Shown one piece after another: positions 22,574-33,468 of a stretch of DNA of 64,000 nucleotides. The stretch covers positions 55,815,001 to 55,879,000 of the forward strand of contig JASDFA010000001.1 of the NCBI GenBank assembly GCA_035772735.1, in the 5' to 3' direction. This stretch comes from Datura wrightii. Taxonomy: Eukaryota > Streptophyta > Magnoliopsida > Solanales > Solanaceae. Within the stretch, counting starts at the first letter, position 1; every line of letters starts with the position of its first letter. The notes beneath the pieces were generated by a model, which was not told where the DNA came from, searched no databases, and saw only the letters and a list, made by a program, of their open reading frames with translations. Position numbers and translations under genes: made by a program.

Positions 22574-23490
22574 GAACACTTAGGCTTATTTTTAATTAAT
22601 TCAGACGTGGTGGAGCAAGGACGTGGGTACAGGCAGTTTAGGGACGAAAAAGCTAAGGGTTTTTCTCTCTTTCTTTCTTCTTTCAATCAATTGTTTGTAT
22701 GATTAACACTTATTTTAGGATGATTAATCCACAAATGAGTGGCTAATTCTCTTCCTTGCTGAGGTTGTGAACAATGGTGATGAATTTTGATTATTGAATT
22801 GTATGGTTTTTCATCTTCTTCTTCCATGTTGTTCTATTAATTCTTGTTTCTACTGCATTGGTGTGTGGCCAACATTAATGTACATCTAAAAAGTCCGATT
22901 TCACTCGAGAGAGCACGAAATTGGAAAGTTGTGAATTGATAGGGTATTGTTCTTAACTTGATTTGGGAAAATTGGGTTTTGATGTGCTTTCCTGATAGAA
23001 ATATACTTGAAATCCGTATTAGTCAATTTAGGAATCGGAATTGTATTGCTAGGTCATAAATTGCATTTGATCACAGAAATGTAGATGGATGGTTTATGAT
23101 TCTTAAGTGTGATTAAATACGAGAGTTTGAATCTCTAGGCTAATGTTCTTGGCTAGCAACAGGAAGAGAAGATTAACCAAATTAGGATTATAATCAAATT
23201 CATTACTTGTTCTTAACCTTGGCATGCTCATATCCATAGTTTAAATTCAAAGTAGATATTTGTTAACAGTTTTAGTATATAATTTATAAACAAAAATTAT
23301 TTATCTTTTGGTTACGTTGTTGTCAGCATATATAGAAGTAAGATAGAATATAGTATACTTGAGCAATTTTTACTTATCCAGAGTCTCCTTGGTTAGATAC
23401 TTGGCTTACTTAGCCACTTTATTACTTGTTTGACCACGTGCACTTGTGTGTCGGTTTTTATCCCCTATAGCAAACACCCGAACAAGTTTT

Positions 23491-23508
23491 TGGCGCCGTT
23501 GCCGGGGA
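23491..23508 (+). promoter_or_regulatory. A2 primer binding site, Asp-tRNA
   Basis: tggcgccgttgccgggga is fully complementary to the usual 3' end of plant Asp tRNA including CCA. It lies six bases after the LTR. Use of Asp tRNA is known for Athila/Tat elements. Confidence 0.9.
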
Positions 23509-23736
23509 GACTAGGCAATTGGTGAAATTGTGTTAAGTGTAAATTTACTGTATTTTTATTTTATTTTCTTAAGTGTTGACAACTTGGTCTTAGCCTGTAT
23601 TTTGCAGACTTGATTTCTGTGAACACTGGCAAAGGACAAGGAGCTGGTGGAATCTTATATAGAGCCTGAACGTGAATTTCATAGTAAACGCAGAGAAGCT
23701 CTATAAAAGAAGCTGCAGTTGCTCAGACAGACTATT

Positions 23737-24915
23737 ATGGAGCAACAAAATCCACCAGTTGTGAGGGCAGTGTTAGTGCCCGACGAAGTAGCAGCAAGGC
23801 CGGTTCGCGAGGTGGCAATCCCACATGCCAACAATGTACATTCAAGTATCCGCAAACCTGAGGCTGGAGGGAGATTTGAACTTAAGCAGAACATGGCGCA
23901 AATATTGCACACAAGCGGGCAATTTACCGGTCTCTCTCATGAAGACCCACAACAACATCTCCAGAACTTTTTGGAGATAAGTGACACTTATATACCCGCT
24001 GGAGTGTCAACTGATTATGTTCGGCTCACACTATTTCCGTTCTCATTACTTGGTGAAGCCAAGAGGTGGTTAAAAGCTGAGCCACCAAATTCTATCTCAA
24101 CGTGGGATGATCTAGCACGGAAGTTCTTGATAAGAGTTTTTCCCTCTGGTAAAACAGCCAGACTTAGAAGTCAAATTCTAAGTTTCAAACAGAGGGAGGG
24201 AGAAAATTTATATCAAGCCTGGGAAAGATTTCAATCCATGTTGCGGGACTGTCCTCATCATCATCAGTCCAATGAGGTGTTGGTACACACATTTATTGAG
24301 GGTTTGGAACCCCATACTAAAATTTTGCTAGACTCAGCAGCTGGAGGACAAGCGCTGGAAAAGACTTATGAGGAGCTGTACACTTTGCTCAACCGGATTT
24401 CACAGGGCAATCCAGAATGGAATGCTGATTCATCTCGAGGTGGAGCAAGGAAAGTAGCAGGAGTGCTTGAAGTGGATGGATTTACAGCTATCGCTACACA
24501 GATAGCTGCCTTGCAGAATCAGTTGAACAACCATTTCAGCAACACGAATTTGAACCAGCCTTCAGCTTCAGTCAATGCGGTCCAGCAAATGTGGTGTGAA
24601 GTGTGTGGAAGCAGTGAGCACTCAGCTGAGTGTTGTGGAGCAAACCCAGATTCGGTTAACTTTGTGGGCAATGCACAAAGAAATCAGCAGCAGTTTGGTA
24701 GCGGCTACAACTCAAATTGGAGGAACCATCCAAATTTTTCGTGGGGTAGCAACAACCAACAAGGCCAAAGTTCGGGTCAGGGTATGCACAGGAATCAAGG
24801 AGGGAAACAGAACTACCAATCTCAATTCAGAAATAACAATGCCCCTCCTCCACCACCATCACCTACCATTGAGGAAATGTTCAAGACCATGATCGCTAAT
24901 CAGGCGCAATTGTAG
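23737..24915 (+). pseudogene. A2 gag
   Basis: Capsid precursor. The first ATG of the open frame is 23737 (MEQQNPPVV). In-frame gag-like coding (YIEPEREFHSKRR) lies upstream of a stop at 23704, so the true start may be earlier and broken. Landmarks: FTGLSHEDPQQHLQNFLEI, WDDLARKFLIRVFP, the FKQREGENLYQAWERFQSML segment typical of plant retrotransposon gag, and a knuckle CEVCGSSEHSAEC (about 24594-24632) close to CX2CX4HX4C. A Gln-Asn-rich tail and a Pro run (24843-24860) follow. It ends at TAG 24913, after which the same frame continues into pol, so the stop is probably a mutation, although a regulated stop cannot be excluded. Confidence 0.9.
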
Positions 24916-24930
24916 GCTGACTATGTTAAA

Positions 24931-26604
24931 TTGGCAACCGAAGTGAAAAACAATCAATTAGCGACCAAGGCTCTTGAGTATCAATTTGGGCAATTTGCTA
25001 GTGCCCAAAACACAAGGCCCAAAGGAGGACTGCCTAGCGACACGGATCCAAATCCGAAACAGGTAAATGCAGTGACCACAAGGAGTGGTTTGCAGCTGAA
25101 GGAGGTGGAACCGGAGAGACCACCTCAAAAGTCAGGAGCAGCAGATGTTGAGGAAGAACAAAGTTCGGATAGGGAGAAGACCAAAGAAGCAGAATCAAAA
25201 AGACCTCCACCCCCGTTCCCTCAACGACTCAAGAAACACAAGGAGGAGGCGTGTTTCAAGAAATTTATGGAGGTGCTTAAACAGGTACATGTTAATTTAC
25301 CTCTTGTTGATGTCTTGCAGGGAGTGCCAAAATATGCCAAATATATTAAAGACATCGTGGCCAACAAAAGCCGTTTGACTGAGTATGCCACGGTAGCTTT
25401 GACGGAGGAATGCACTTCCCGAATTCAAAATAGACTGCCTACGAAGCTAAAAGACCCTGGAAGTTTTACTATCCAGCTTACTATTGGGCAGAGTATCCGA
25501 GCTCGTGGATTGTGTGACTTGGGGGCGAGCATAAATCTGATGCCATCTTCGGTATTCAGAAAGTTGGGTCTAGGGAGTCCTAGACCTACAACCGTAATCT
25601 TGCAGTTAGCAGACAGATCCTTAGCTAGGTCGGATGGCATTGTTGAGGATGTGCTTGTGCAAGTGGGATCCCTCATTTTTCCGGTAGATTTTATTGTTCT
25701 GGATTTTGAACCAGATGCTGAAGTCCCATTTATTTTGGGACGACCTTTCTTAGCAACCGGGAATGCATTAATCGACGTGGCTGCGGGTCAACTTACAATG
25801 AGAGCACATGACAAGGTAGAGGTATTTGATGTGCTAAAAGCCATGAAGCTGCCAGCTATAAATGAGGAGCTTTCGGAAATTAGTGTGGTTGAACATGGAG
25901 AAAATTGGCAGGTTGTTGAATCTCAAGACCCATTGGAAAGAGCGTTGACGCATTCTAATCATTTTTGGGATAGAGAGGCGTATGGAATGGTCCAATTGTT
26001 GAATCGGGCACCTAATCATCCGAGGAGACAGGAATTCCAGTCATTGATGAGATCTCTAGAGCCTTTGCCAAAACCATCCATTGAGGAGGCACCGAAGCTG
26101 GAGCTGAAAGAATTGCCTCCCCATCTAAAATATATCTTTTTGGGGGAGGGGAAGACGTTACCAGTTATCATCTCTGCAGACTTGACGGAGGCACATGAAA
26201 AGGCAGCATTGGGTGTCCTCAGAAAGAGGAAGAAAGCAATGGGTTGGCAAATGTCTAACATTCAGGGTATTAATCCAGCTTTTTGCACACACAGGATATT
26301 CATGGAGCAAGGAGCCAAACCAACCGTTCAGCCGCAACGGAGACTTAATCCAGCAATGAAGGATATGGTAAGGAAAGAAATAATCAAGTGGCTTGATGCA
26401 GGTGTGGTCTACCCAATTTCAGACAGTGAGTGGGTCAGTCCCGTTCAATGTGTTCCTAAGAAAGGGGGGATGACTGTAGTCCCCAACGAGAAAAATGAGT
26501 TGATCCCTACTCAAACCGTCACAGGCTGGCGGATTTGTATGGACTACAGAAAGCTAAACGAAGCCACGAGGAAAGATCATTACCCCATCCCTTTTATTGA
26601 TTAA
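24931..26604 (+). pseudogene. A2 pol, protease and start of RT
   Basis: The 557-codon frame continues directly from gag. First comes a charged linker, then the aspartic protease with active site CDLGASINLMPSSVF (Asp at 25516) and the second signature VPFILGRPFLATG near 25725-25763. A 200-residue linker follows, with LPPHLKYIFLGEGKTLPV. RT starts with the WVSPVQCVPKKGG and RICMDYRKLNEATRKDHYP regions. TAA at 26602 interrupts the frame; the next codons continue RT without a shift. Protease cuts the polyprotein into mature enzymes. Overlapping frames on the other strand are shadows. Confidence 0.92.
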
Positions 26605-26616
26605 ATACTTGATAGG

Positions 26617-28797
26617 TTGGCAGGACAGGAGTATTATTGCTTCCTTGATGAGTACTCTGGTTATAACCAAATAGCCATAGCTCCGGAGGATCAAGAGAAG
26701 ACTACTTTCACCTGTCCTTATGGGACATATGCTTTCAGGCGGATGCCGTTTGGGTTATGCAACGCACCCGCCACATTCCAGAGATGCATGATGGCTATTT
26801 TCCATGACATGGTTGAGGATTTTGTTGAGGTATTTATGGATGATTTTTCTGTTTTCGGTAATTCGTTTGCTACTTGTTTGCAGAATCTTGACAGGGTGTT
26901 GGCTCGATGTGAAGAATCCAACCTTGTATTAAACTGGGAGAAATGCCACTTCTTAGTGAAGGAGGGGATTGTCCTTGGCCACAAAGTATCTAAAAAAGGG
27001 TTGGAAGTCGATCGTGCTAAGATCGAGGTTATTGAAAAATTGCCACCACCAGTGTCAGTGAAAGGTGTGCGCAGTTTTCTGGGGCATGCAGGATTCTACA
27101 GACGATTCATCAAAAACTTTTCCAACATTTCTAGACCACTATGCAGACTGCTAGAAAAGGAGGTAACGTTTGAGTTGAATGATGAGTGTGTTACAGCATT
27201 TGAAAAGTTGAAGCAGAAATTGATAGAAGCACCTATACTTACTTCTCCTGATTGGGAACAACCATTTGAGCTGATGTGTGATGCCAGTGATGTGGCTGTG
27301 GGAGCCGTATTGGGACAAAGAAAAAATAGAATTTTCCATTCTATTTATTATGCAAGCAAAACACTGAATATGAGCCAGAGCAATTACACAGTCACAGAGA
27401 AAGAGATGCTAGCCTTGGTGTTTGCATTTGACAAATTCAGGTCTTATTTGGTGGGTTCGAAAGTTGTGGTGTACACCGATCATCCAGCTATTCGGTACCT
27501 ATTCAACAATAAGGATGTTGATCCCAGATTGATTAGATGGATCTTATTGTTGCAGGAGTTCGACCTCGAGATCAGAGATAGAAAGGGAAGCCAGAACCAA
27601 GTAGCAGATCACCTATCACGACTGGAAAGTCGGTCGCATGTGATGGAACGTGATAACATAAATGAAGAATTCCCAGATGAGCAACTCTTGGCGTTAGGAG
27701 AAGCTGAAGTTCCCTGGTATGCAGACATAGTCAACGTGCTTGTGAGCGGAGTCTACCCACCTGAAACAACAGATCAGCAAAGAAGGAAATTGAGGCATGA
27801 CAGCCGGCATTATGTATGGGATGAGCCATATTTGTTCAAACAGGGACCAGATCAGGTGATGAGAAGATGCATCCTAGAGAGTCAGATAGCAGAAGTGTTG
27901 AGGGGCTGCCATTCTTCGTTGTATAGAGGGCATCACGGAGGCGAGAGAACAGCGCACAAGGTTCTACAGTCAGGTTTCTTTTGGCCAACACTGTTCAGAG
28001 ACTCTATGGCGTATGTCAAAATGTGTGATAGATGTCAGCGTATAGGATCAATTGGCAGAAGACAAGAGATACCTTTGCAGAATATACTGGAAGTTGAGCC
28101 CTTTGATGTATGGGGAATTGACTTAATGGGTCCATTCCCACCGTCATTTGGTAATCGTTACATCTTGGTGGCTGTAGATTATGTGTCAAAATGGGTGGAA
28201 GCAATAGCTTGCCCCAGAAATGACAACAAGGTAGTAACGAAGTTTGTGAAAAAACACATCCTCACAAGGTTCGGGACACCCCGAGCAATTATCAGTGATG
28301 GAGGGGCTCATTTTGTCAATGCAAGTTTCAAGAAATTACTAGCCAAGTATGGGGTGCGCCATAAAGTGGCAACAGCATACCACCCCCAAACTAGTGGGCA
28401 AGTAGAGGTGTCAAATAGGAAGGTGAAGCAGATTCTTCAGAAAACGGTGAATACACAACGGAATGATTGGTCAAGCAAACTTGACGATGCGTTGTGGGCT
28501 TACCGAACTACTTATAAGATACCGATTGGAACCTCACCATACCGATTGGTCTACGGCAAAGCATGTCATCTCCCGGTGGAATTAGAGCACCGAGCTTTCT
28601 GGGCTGTCAGAAAACTAAATATGGACTCAGAGCTGGCGGGCAAAAAGAGACTAATGCAGCTCAGTGAACTTGATGAGTTTCGCTGGCATGCCTATGAGAG
28701 TGCTAAGTACTACAAGGAAAGAACCAAAAGATGGCATGATAAGCATGTGGTGCATCGCATTTTCGAGCCGGGACAGAAAGTTTTGCTTTTTAATTAG
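26617..28797 (+). pseudogene. A2 pol, RT core, RNase H and integrase
   Basis: A 726-codon open stretch in the gag-pol frame. RT: FLDEYSGYNQIAIAPEDQ, FRRMPFGLCNAPATFQRCM and an intact FMDDFSVFG catalytic motif (26833-26859). RNase H: LMCDASDVAVGAVLGQ, TVTEKEMLALVFAFDKFRSY and VVYTDHPAIRYL, all acidic residues present. Integrase: an HHCC zinc-binding module ending CDRCQRIG, then Asp in WGIDLMGPF (28120), Asp in IISDGGAHF (28297) and Glu in SGQVEVSN (28405), a D-59-D-35-E arrangement. All visible catalytic residues remain. It ends at TAG 28795. Confidence 0.93.
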
Positions 28798-28800
28798 AGG

Positions 28801-28998
28801 TTGAAGTTGTTTCCTGGTAAGCTAAGGTCTAAATGGTCGGGACCATTTGAAGTGGTAAGAATGACCCCTCACGGGGCCGTAGAACTGTGGCAAGAAGATC
28901 GGAGTGCTACGTTCTTGGTAAATAGGCAGAGATGTAAGCAATACTGGGGGGAGGACAATGATCGTGAGAAATCGTCCATCACCCTAGTGGACAATTGA
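28801..28998 (+). pseudogene. A2 integrase C-terminal end
   Basis: Same frame as the rest of pol, separated only by TAG 28795. Reads LKLFPGKLRSKWSGPFEVVR, MTPHGAVELWQED and FLVNRQRCKQYWG, the small C-terminal DNA-binding fold of Athila integrase. H0 has the same part at 1646-1867. The natural stop TGA is at 28996. No chromodomain follows. Confidence 0.88.
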
Positions 28999-29009
28999 GC
29001 ATAAGGGAC

Positions 29010-29056
29010 GTCGAGCCGCGACGGTAAACCAGGCGCTGCACGGGAGGCAACCCGTG
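29010..29056 (+). ncRNA. two-hairpin block after A2 pol
   Basis: Hairpin 1: gtcg/cgac (29010-29013, 29019-29022) around agccg. Linker ggtaaaccaggcgctg. Hairpin 2: cacggg (29039-29044), loop aggcaa, cccgtg (29051-29056). Related copies are in A1 (37499-37545, minus), Z (55145-55191) and, worn, H0 (near 1580-1620). The stems differ in sequence but stay paired. It starts 12 bases after the pol stop and may be an RNA signal of the genomic transcript; the function is unknown. Confidence 0.6.
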
Positions 29057-29411
29057 AAAAATATATATTTTTTCTTTTATTTTGTAAAGTGTAATTAGAT
29101 TTTATTTTAATTTTCTTTTTCTTGATTTAGTACAAATTTTTCGTTTTAGTTAGTATTTTTCATTTTAGTAGTGAAATCTATTAATCTAACCAATTTTGTT
29201 TAGTGAGGTGATTGGCAGGTCAAATGGAAAAAAATGTGCACGGAATCGTGAAGGAAAAGGCAAGGTATGAAAAAATGAATAAAATGAAGAGACAGTGAGC
29301 TGGGGCGATGGCTCCGTGTCACGGAGGTGGACCTCCGCGTTACCTTTCATGACACGTTGAGGTTTAATCTGGAATTTTTAAAAAAATTCCAGAGCACTGT
29401 CGCGATGGCTC

Positions 29412-29453
29412 CGTGTCACGGAGGCAGTGCACCGCGATGCACTCCGTGACACG
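29412..29453 (+). repeat. GC-rich inverted repeat between A2 pol and env
   Basis: Arms cgtgtcacggag (29412-29423) and ctccgtgacacg (29442-29453) are the same 12-mers that flank the LTR inverted repeats. A worn copy begins at 29315. The A1 counterpart is 37104-37145. Confidence 0.85.
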
Positions 29454-30269
29454 TTGCCCTATATTTTGTGACGGGTCACACCGGGTTGCCGGGTGACCCG
29501 CGTGTTTCCCTTCATTTTAAACCCCGATTTTATTCCCTTTTCCCTCATTTTCTCACTTCTCCGCGACCAAACACCCATATTTCCCTCTCCCATCAACATT
29601 CCACGGTATTAAGCAAAGAAATTATCGAGTTTTCTTCGGTTTTTCAACTACGAGGTATGTTTTCCTATTCTCTCTCAAGTTATTGTCGATTTTAGTCGAA
29701 TTTGAGCATGGGAGGTGAGATAAATCACCCTAAGTCGAAATTTAGCATGAAATTGAGTTATTCTTTTATTGATAAATGTTCGGGATGTTGTAATACGCGT
29801 TTGAACTTGTCGATTGCATGAATGATTCGAATTTGATTGTGAAATTCAATTTTAGGGCTTTGGTTGTTGAAATCGAAGTGGGTAACTTGGTAAATTTGTG
29901 AATTATATGCCGAGGTGTGCTTGTGAATTGAGATAAGTCGTTGTAAATATTGTTTGAATGTAATAGACGACGAATTCTCGGGATTTTGGGAAAAAGTTGA
30001 AAATTGTTCGAATTGGTTGATTATATAGGTTCATGTGTATATAGAATTTGTGTTGTTGTTTTTGTTTGTTGTTTTCTTTGCTAAGTGCGATGTTGAATTG
30101 CTAGCGATGGTAGGATTGGGATTAGCTGTATGAAGTCTGAGTAGTACACTAAAAGTTATACCGTCGAAATTTTCTTTGCGAACGCACTAAGCATGAAATG
30201 TATAGTTGTTTGTTTCTTGGTGTAAATAAAGTGATCCTCGCCGTAGTATCGTAAACGTAGCTAAGGACT

Positions 30270-30280
30270 AAGTGTGGGGT
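30270..30280 (+). promoter_or_regulatory. polypurine-like 11-mer before env-like ORF (A2)
   Basis: aagtgtggggt, identical to the terminal polypurine tract at 33455-33465. The A1 counterpart is at 36290-36300. It could prime extra plus strands or be a leftover of element assembly. Confidence 0.55.
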
Positions 30281-30363
30281 AAACTTAGCTTAACCCGACC
30301 TTAGCCGAAGTTAACATGCATTTAGCTTGACATTGGGCTTGTTTATTTGTGTTGACTGGTACA

Positions 30364-31584
30364 ATGGCAAGTAGGCAGGATAAGGGTAAAGGTGCATCTA
30401 CTTCAGGCACCGGGAGAAAATGACTTAGACTAGGCACAGCAGTCCCAGCTGCACCAGCTGTTCCACGCGGCCAACGCCGCCAATACGGAATGAGGTGGGT
30501 AACCGATGAAGGGAAGAAGTGGTATGCTAAACACAAGGAAAATAAATACTTCCCCGAGGAGCATATTGCATGGGAACCACTAGAACAGGAGTTCCCCCGC
30601 ATAGTGCAAAGGATCGAGGCAGCTGGGCTCAGCTTCATATTTCAGGAGCCCAAGGAATGCAACCTTCATCTAGTTCGGGAGTTCTATGCAAATTGAAACC
30701 CGGCAATCAGAAGCCACACAATAAAAATCAGAGGGAAGATTGTCACTCTGGAACCCCAGCAATTGAATGCCATCATTGGAGCAAGGGACACAGACGCCCA
30801 CGTTCTCCGCCAGCTGAACATCACCCCACCATATGTCGATAACACACGCACATTGTGTGGGGCTCGATCCACAGCCATATGGAGCAGACATAAGGAGAGG
30901 GGTTACCACCAGACTCTGTCGTATTCTCAAATGAACAGGGAGGCCAGAATATGGCTGAAGATAGTCTGTTCATGCTTAATCCCGGGGGTGCACATGACTG
31001 ATGTGACCCGGGACCGTGTCTGCCTGGTGTATGCTCTGATGAAAGGACTAGAGATTAATGTTGGGGCGGTCATCATATCCGCCATGAAGAGAGCCCGATT
31101 ACACCAGGGCCACATGTATGGGTTCGGAGGACTTATCACCACCTTTCTCCGGGGCCTCGACGTCGAAGAAGAGGCTTTGGACTACATCCCGCAGTTGGAG
31201 CGGAGGGCCCTTGATGTGACCAAAACTAAGGCCCCCGACACCACACATGGGCCAGTGCTGACACTTGGTGAGCGACATGCTCGCGACGACCCGTACATGG
31301 CACGGATGTTTGGTATGCAAATGCTTCAGCTTCGGATTGGTGGGAGACCAGCCACAGAGGAGGAGCTATGGCAGCTGGAGCTGGATTACCCATTTGGCGA
31401 AAATGCCAGGGCCTTATGCCGAGTGGGGCCAGCCTTTGTAGAGCCCACTGACGATGATGTCCCCACGGACGAGGAGACACGTCGGGAGGACTCCGATGTG
31501 GAGTCCGATGACGACGATGGAGGTGACTCAGACATGGGCGATGAGGCAGCAGCACCGGATGAAGTAGTCGAATATTTCGACTGA
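30364..31584 (+). pseudogene. A2 env-like ORF (third ORF of Athila type)
   Basis: Frame from ATG 30364 (MASRQDKGKGAST) to TGA after EVVEYFD, broken by TGA at 30421 and 30694. The intact relative is A1 34997-36208. It resembles the 'putative plant transposon protein' family seen in Athila third ORFs: WVTDEGKKWYAKHKENKYFP, CNLHLVREFYAN, then IKIRGKIVTLEPQQLNAI, a cysteine-containing middle (LKIVCSCLIPGVHMTDVTRD) and an acidic Asp/Glu-rich tail. No signal peptide or convincing membrane segment is visible, so 'env' is positional only. The A1 codons at the two stops are Arg and Trp, fitting C-to-T or G-to-A changes. Confidence 0.85.
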
Positions 31585-31653
31585 TCAGGGAGTTCCACCA
31601 CCCAAAATTTTGTGATTTTAATTTTTGTGAACACTGGGGACAGTGTTCGATTT

Positions 31654-31664
31654 AAGTGTGGGGT
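31654..31664 (+). promoter_or_regulatory. polypurine-like 11-mer after env-like ORF (A2)
   Basis: aagtgtggggt preceded by ggggacagtgttcgattt, a context also found after A1's env-like ORF (34916-34940, reverse) and in Z (55345-55374). Confidence 0.55.
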
Positions 31665-33454
31665 GGGGAGTAATTAGGTGCTGGGGCTAGGCTGGTTTGC
31701 TTGTATGTTCTTTCCTCTGTTTTGTATGTATGCGTATGTTTCCCTGTGTTTGTGAAGTGCAAACTAGTTTGTATCTGTATATATTTGTGGTAATTGATGA
31801 TGTGTGTTGTGAAATCTTGTTGTTTGCCAGCTAAGTCTGTAGAAAAATTTTTTTTGTAAATATTTTGTATATATTAAAAATTTTGTAAATATTTGTCCAT
31901 CGAAATGATCGAGGTTTGAAATTTTTCTTCAATTTTTATTTTTGGGTTTCTCGGAGTTTGTTTTCGGTTCTTTTACCGAGAATAGTCCCATTGAACCGAC
32001 GTCATAGTTAGTGACCGTTCCCTATGATGGATAGATGACGACCGTCTTAAGGGAAATGTAGTCGGTAGGAGTAGTGATTTTAAATTGTTTTCAGTTTTTT
32101 TCTTTGGTGGGTTGCATCACGGAACCTGTAGTTACTATATGGTTGTGAAATTTTGGTTGCGTGTTGTAACTGATATTCAAAATGTAAAAGTGATTCATAT
32201 GAAAGCATGCAATTTTGTAAATATGTTGAGTTACCTAGGCTGTAGAATTCGATTCGGTGTGATTGAGGCTTAAATTTTGAATTCATGTAATTGGCTAGTT
32301 AAAAAGTCTCTGAATGCATCTTGAATCGAGCATGTGCATGAAGTGTGAAGTGAGGTGTTGTTATTCCATGCTATTGTGAAGTGTCTCGAACTTGCCTGGT
32401 GTGTGTACAAAACGAAATGAAGAAGGTGTAGTGTTGGAAAGGATGTAGGCATTTCTTTGTTTTAACCGAGAGTTTTCTATTTTTTTTTTCTTGTCATACA
32501 CTACCTTTTTATGTGATTGTATACCCTAGTCAGCCCGTTGAGCCTTTAGCCGAGTCTTTCTTTCTTTTGTCCAAAATTGTATAAACTGAGCTTAATTCTT
32601 TCTTTTCATTAGCCGTAAAGTCTATACAAAACTCTTAAGCGCTTAAGAAGAACAGAAAAATTTTTCCCAAAGTGTCGAAGAGTGAGAAGAGTGGAAAGAA
32701 AAAAAGAAAAGCAGAGTGAGGAAAGAAAAGAAAAAGGTGGAGGGTGCACTTGCTATAATTAAATGATAATGAAGGTGCATGAAAAACCTTTGTTGTCGTG
32801 TCAAGTGTGTTTGGTGAAATGGGCCATACGAAAGTAAACCAGCATGAATGGGATGATGAAAAAAAATAAAAGAGAGAAACAATGTCCATGAGTTGATGGG
32901 AATGTGTTGAAAAGGCGCTTAAGGATGCTAGTGACTATTATTGGCTAATCCAACATATACTAGTTCCATAGCTTCCATTACAACCCATTAAAGTCCTACG
33001 TGATCTTACATTGCATTTCTTTATATTAGTGGAGTAATACGCTAAGGGCAAGCCTATGGGTCATGACATGATGCATGTGAATTCTTTTGGGAGAGAGAGT
33101 GAAATTAATTTTTACATGCCCCTACTTGAATGTTTGTGTGTCACATGAACAAAAAGGGGGAAGATTCTCTTGAGTTGTGAGGGCACATGCTTGATGAAAG
33201 ATTGATGTTCGTGTCGGATATCTTGATTAGCTGATTTGCATGAGTTTGCCGATATCGAGGGTCGATTCTTAAAGTCTAGGAAGTCTTGATGTATTAAAGG
33301 TCGTTGCATTGTAAGACCATGCATGTTTTCTTGATGATTTACAATATTGAATGATCGGTATGACCGTGGCGTAAATTGTCGCACCATAGTGGCGAAGGTT
33401 GGGATGTAATTTGCATGAGTTGTGTATGTGTTGTTCGAGGACGAACAAGGATTT
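31665..33454 (+). other. A2 3' non-coding region
   Basis: About 1.8 kb without a gene. Blocks shared with A1 and Z: gatgacgaccgtcttaaggg (32034-32053), gaacttgcctggtgtgtgta (32388-32407), a purine-rich tract at about 32690-32745, and a ggcaagcctatgggtc block at about 33047. Open frames here (32080-32889) are low-complexity shadows. Confidence 0.8.
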
Positions 33455-33465
33455 AAGTGTGGGGT
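33455..33465 (+). promoter_or_regulatory. A2 terminal polypurine tract
   Basis: aagtgtggggt three bases before the 3' LTR (33469). This is the expected primer for plus-strand DNA synthesis. Confidence 0.8.
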
Positions 33466-33468
33466 AAG

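Larger units (their letters stand above)
22056..23484 (+). repeat. A2 5' LTR
   Basis: Starts tgatcttggg and ends cccgaaca, six bases before the primer site. A GC-rich inverted repeat with 13-bp arms (22492-22504, 22521-22533) is followed by TATAAATA at 22566-22573. Open frames on the minus strand at 22130-22686 are chance frames in this GC-rich part. Confidence 0.93.
29057..30363 (+). other. A2 spacer between pol and env-like ORF
   Basis: About 1.3 kb with no gene. It starts T-rich and holds GC-rich inverted repeats (29315 to about 29356 worn; 29412-29453 good). Then comes a gtgacgggtcacaccgggttgccgggtgacccg stretch at about 29468-29500 that is largely self-complementary. AAGTGTGGGGT is at 30270-30280, about 85 bases before the env-like ATG. 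The open frame 29468-29695 is chance. A1's matching spacer is 36221-37498. Confidence 0.7.

Noticed and set aside
22130..22686. Minus-strand frames in the A2 LTR, similar ones at 33453-33975 and 39398-39766
   Set aside because: They lie in the GC-rich LTR part and recur only because the LTRs recur.
23491..23508. Possible tRNA-Asp gene
   Set aside because: Only the 18-base complement of the tRNA 3' end is present, in primer-site position; no cloverleaf surrounds it.
24575..24892. 105-codon plus frame overlapping A2 gag
   Set aside because: Alternative phase of the gag zinc-knuckle and Gln-rich tail; no motif.
24913..24915. Programmed stop-codon readthrough between gag and pol
   Set aside because: The same element has other in-frame stops at 26602 and 28795, so a mutation is simpler; kept only as a possibility.
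31099..31634. Minus-strand frames of 73-109 codons
   Set aside because: Antisense to the env-like ORF; the GC-rich codon pattern creates them.
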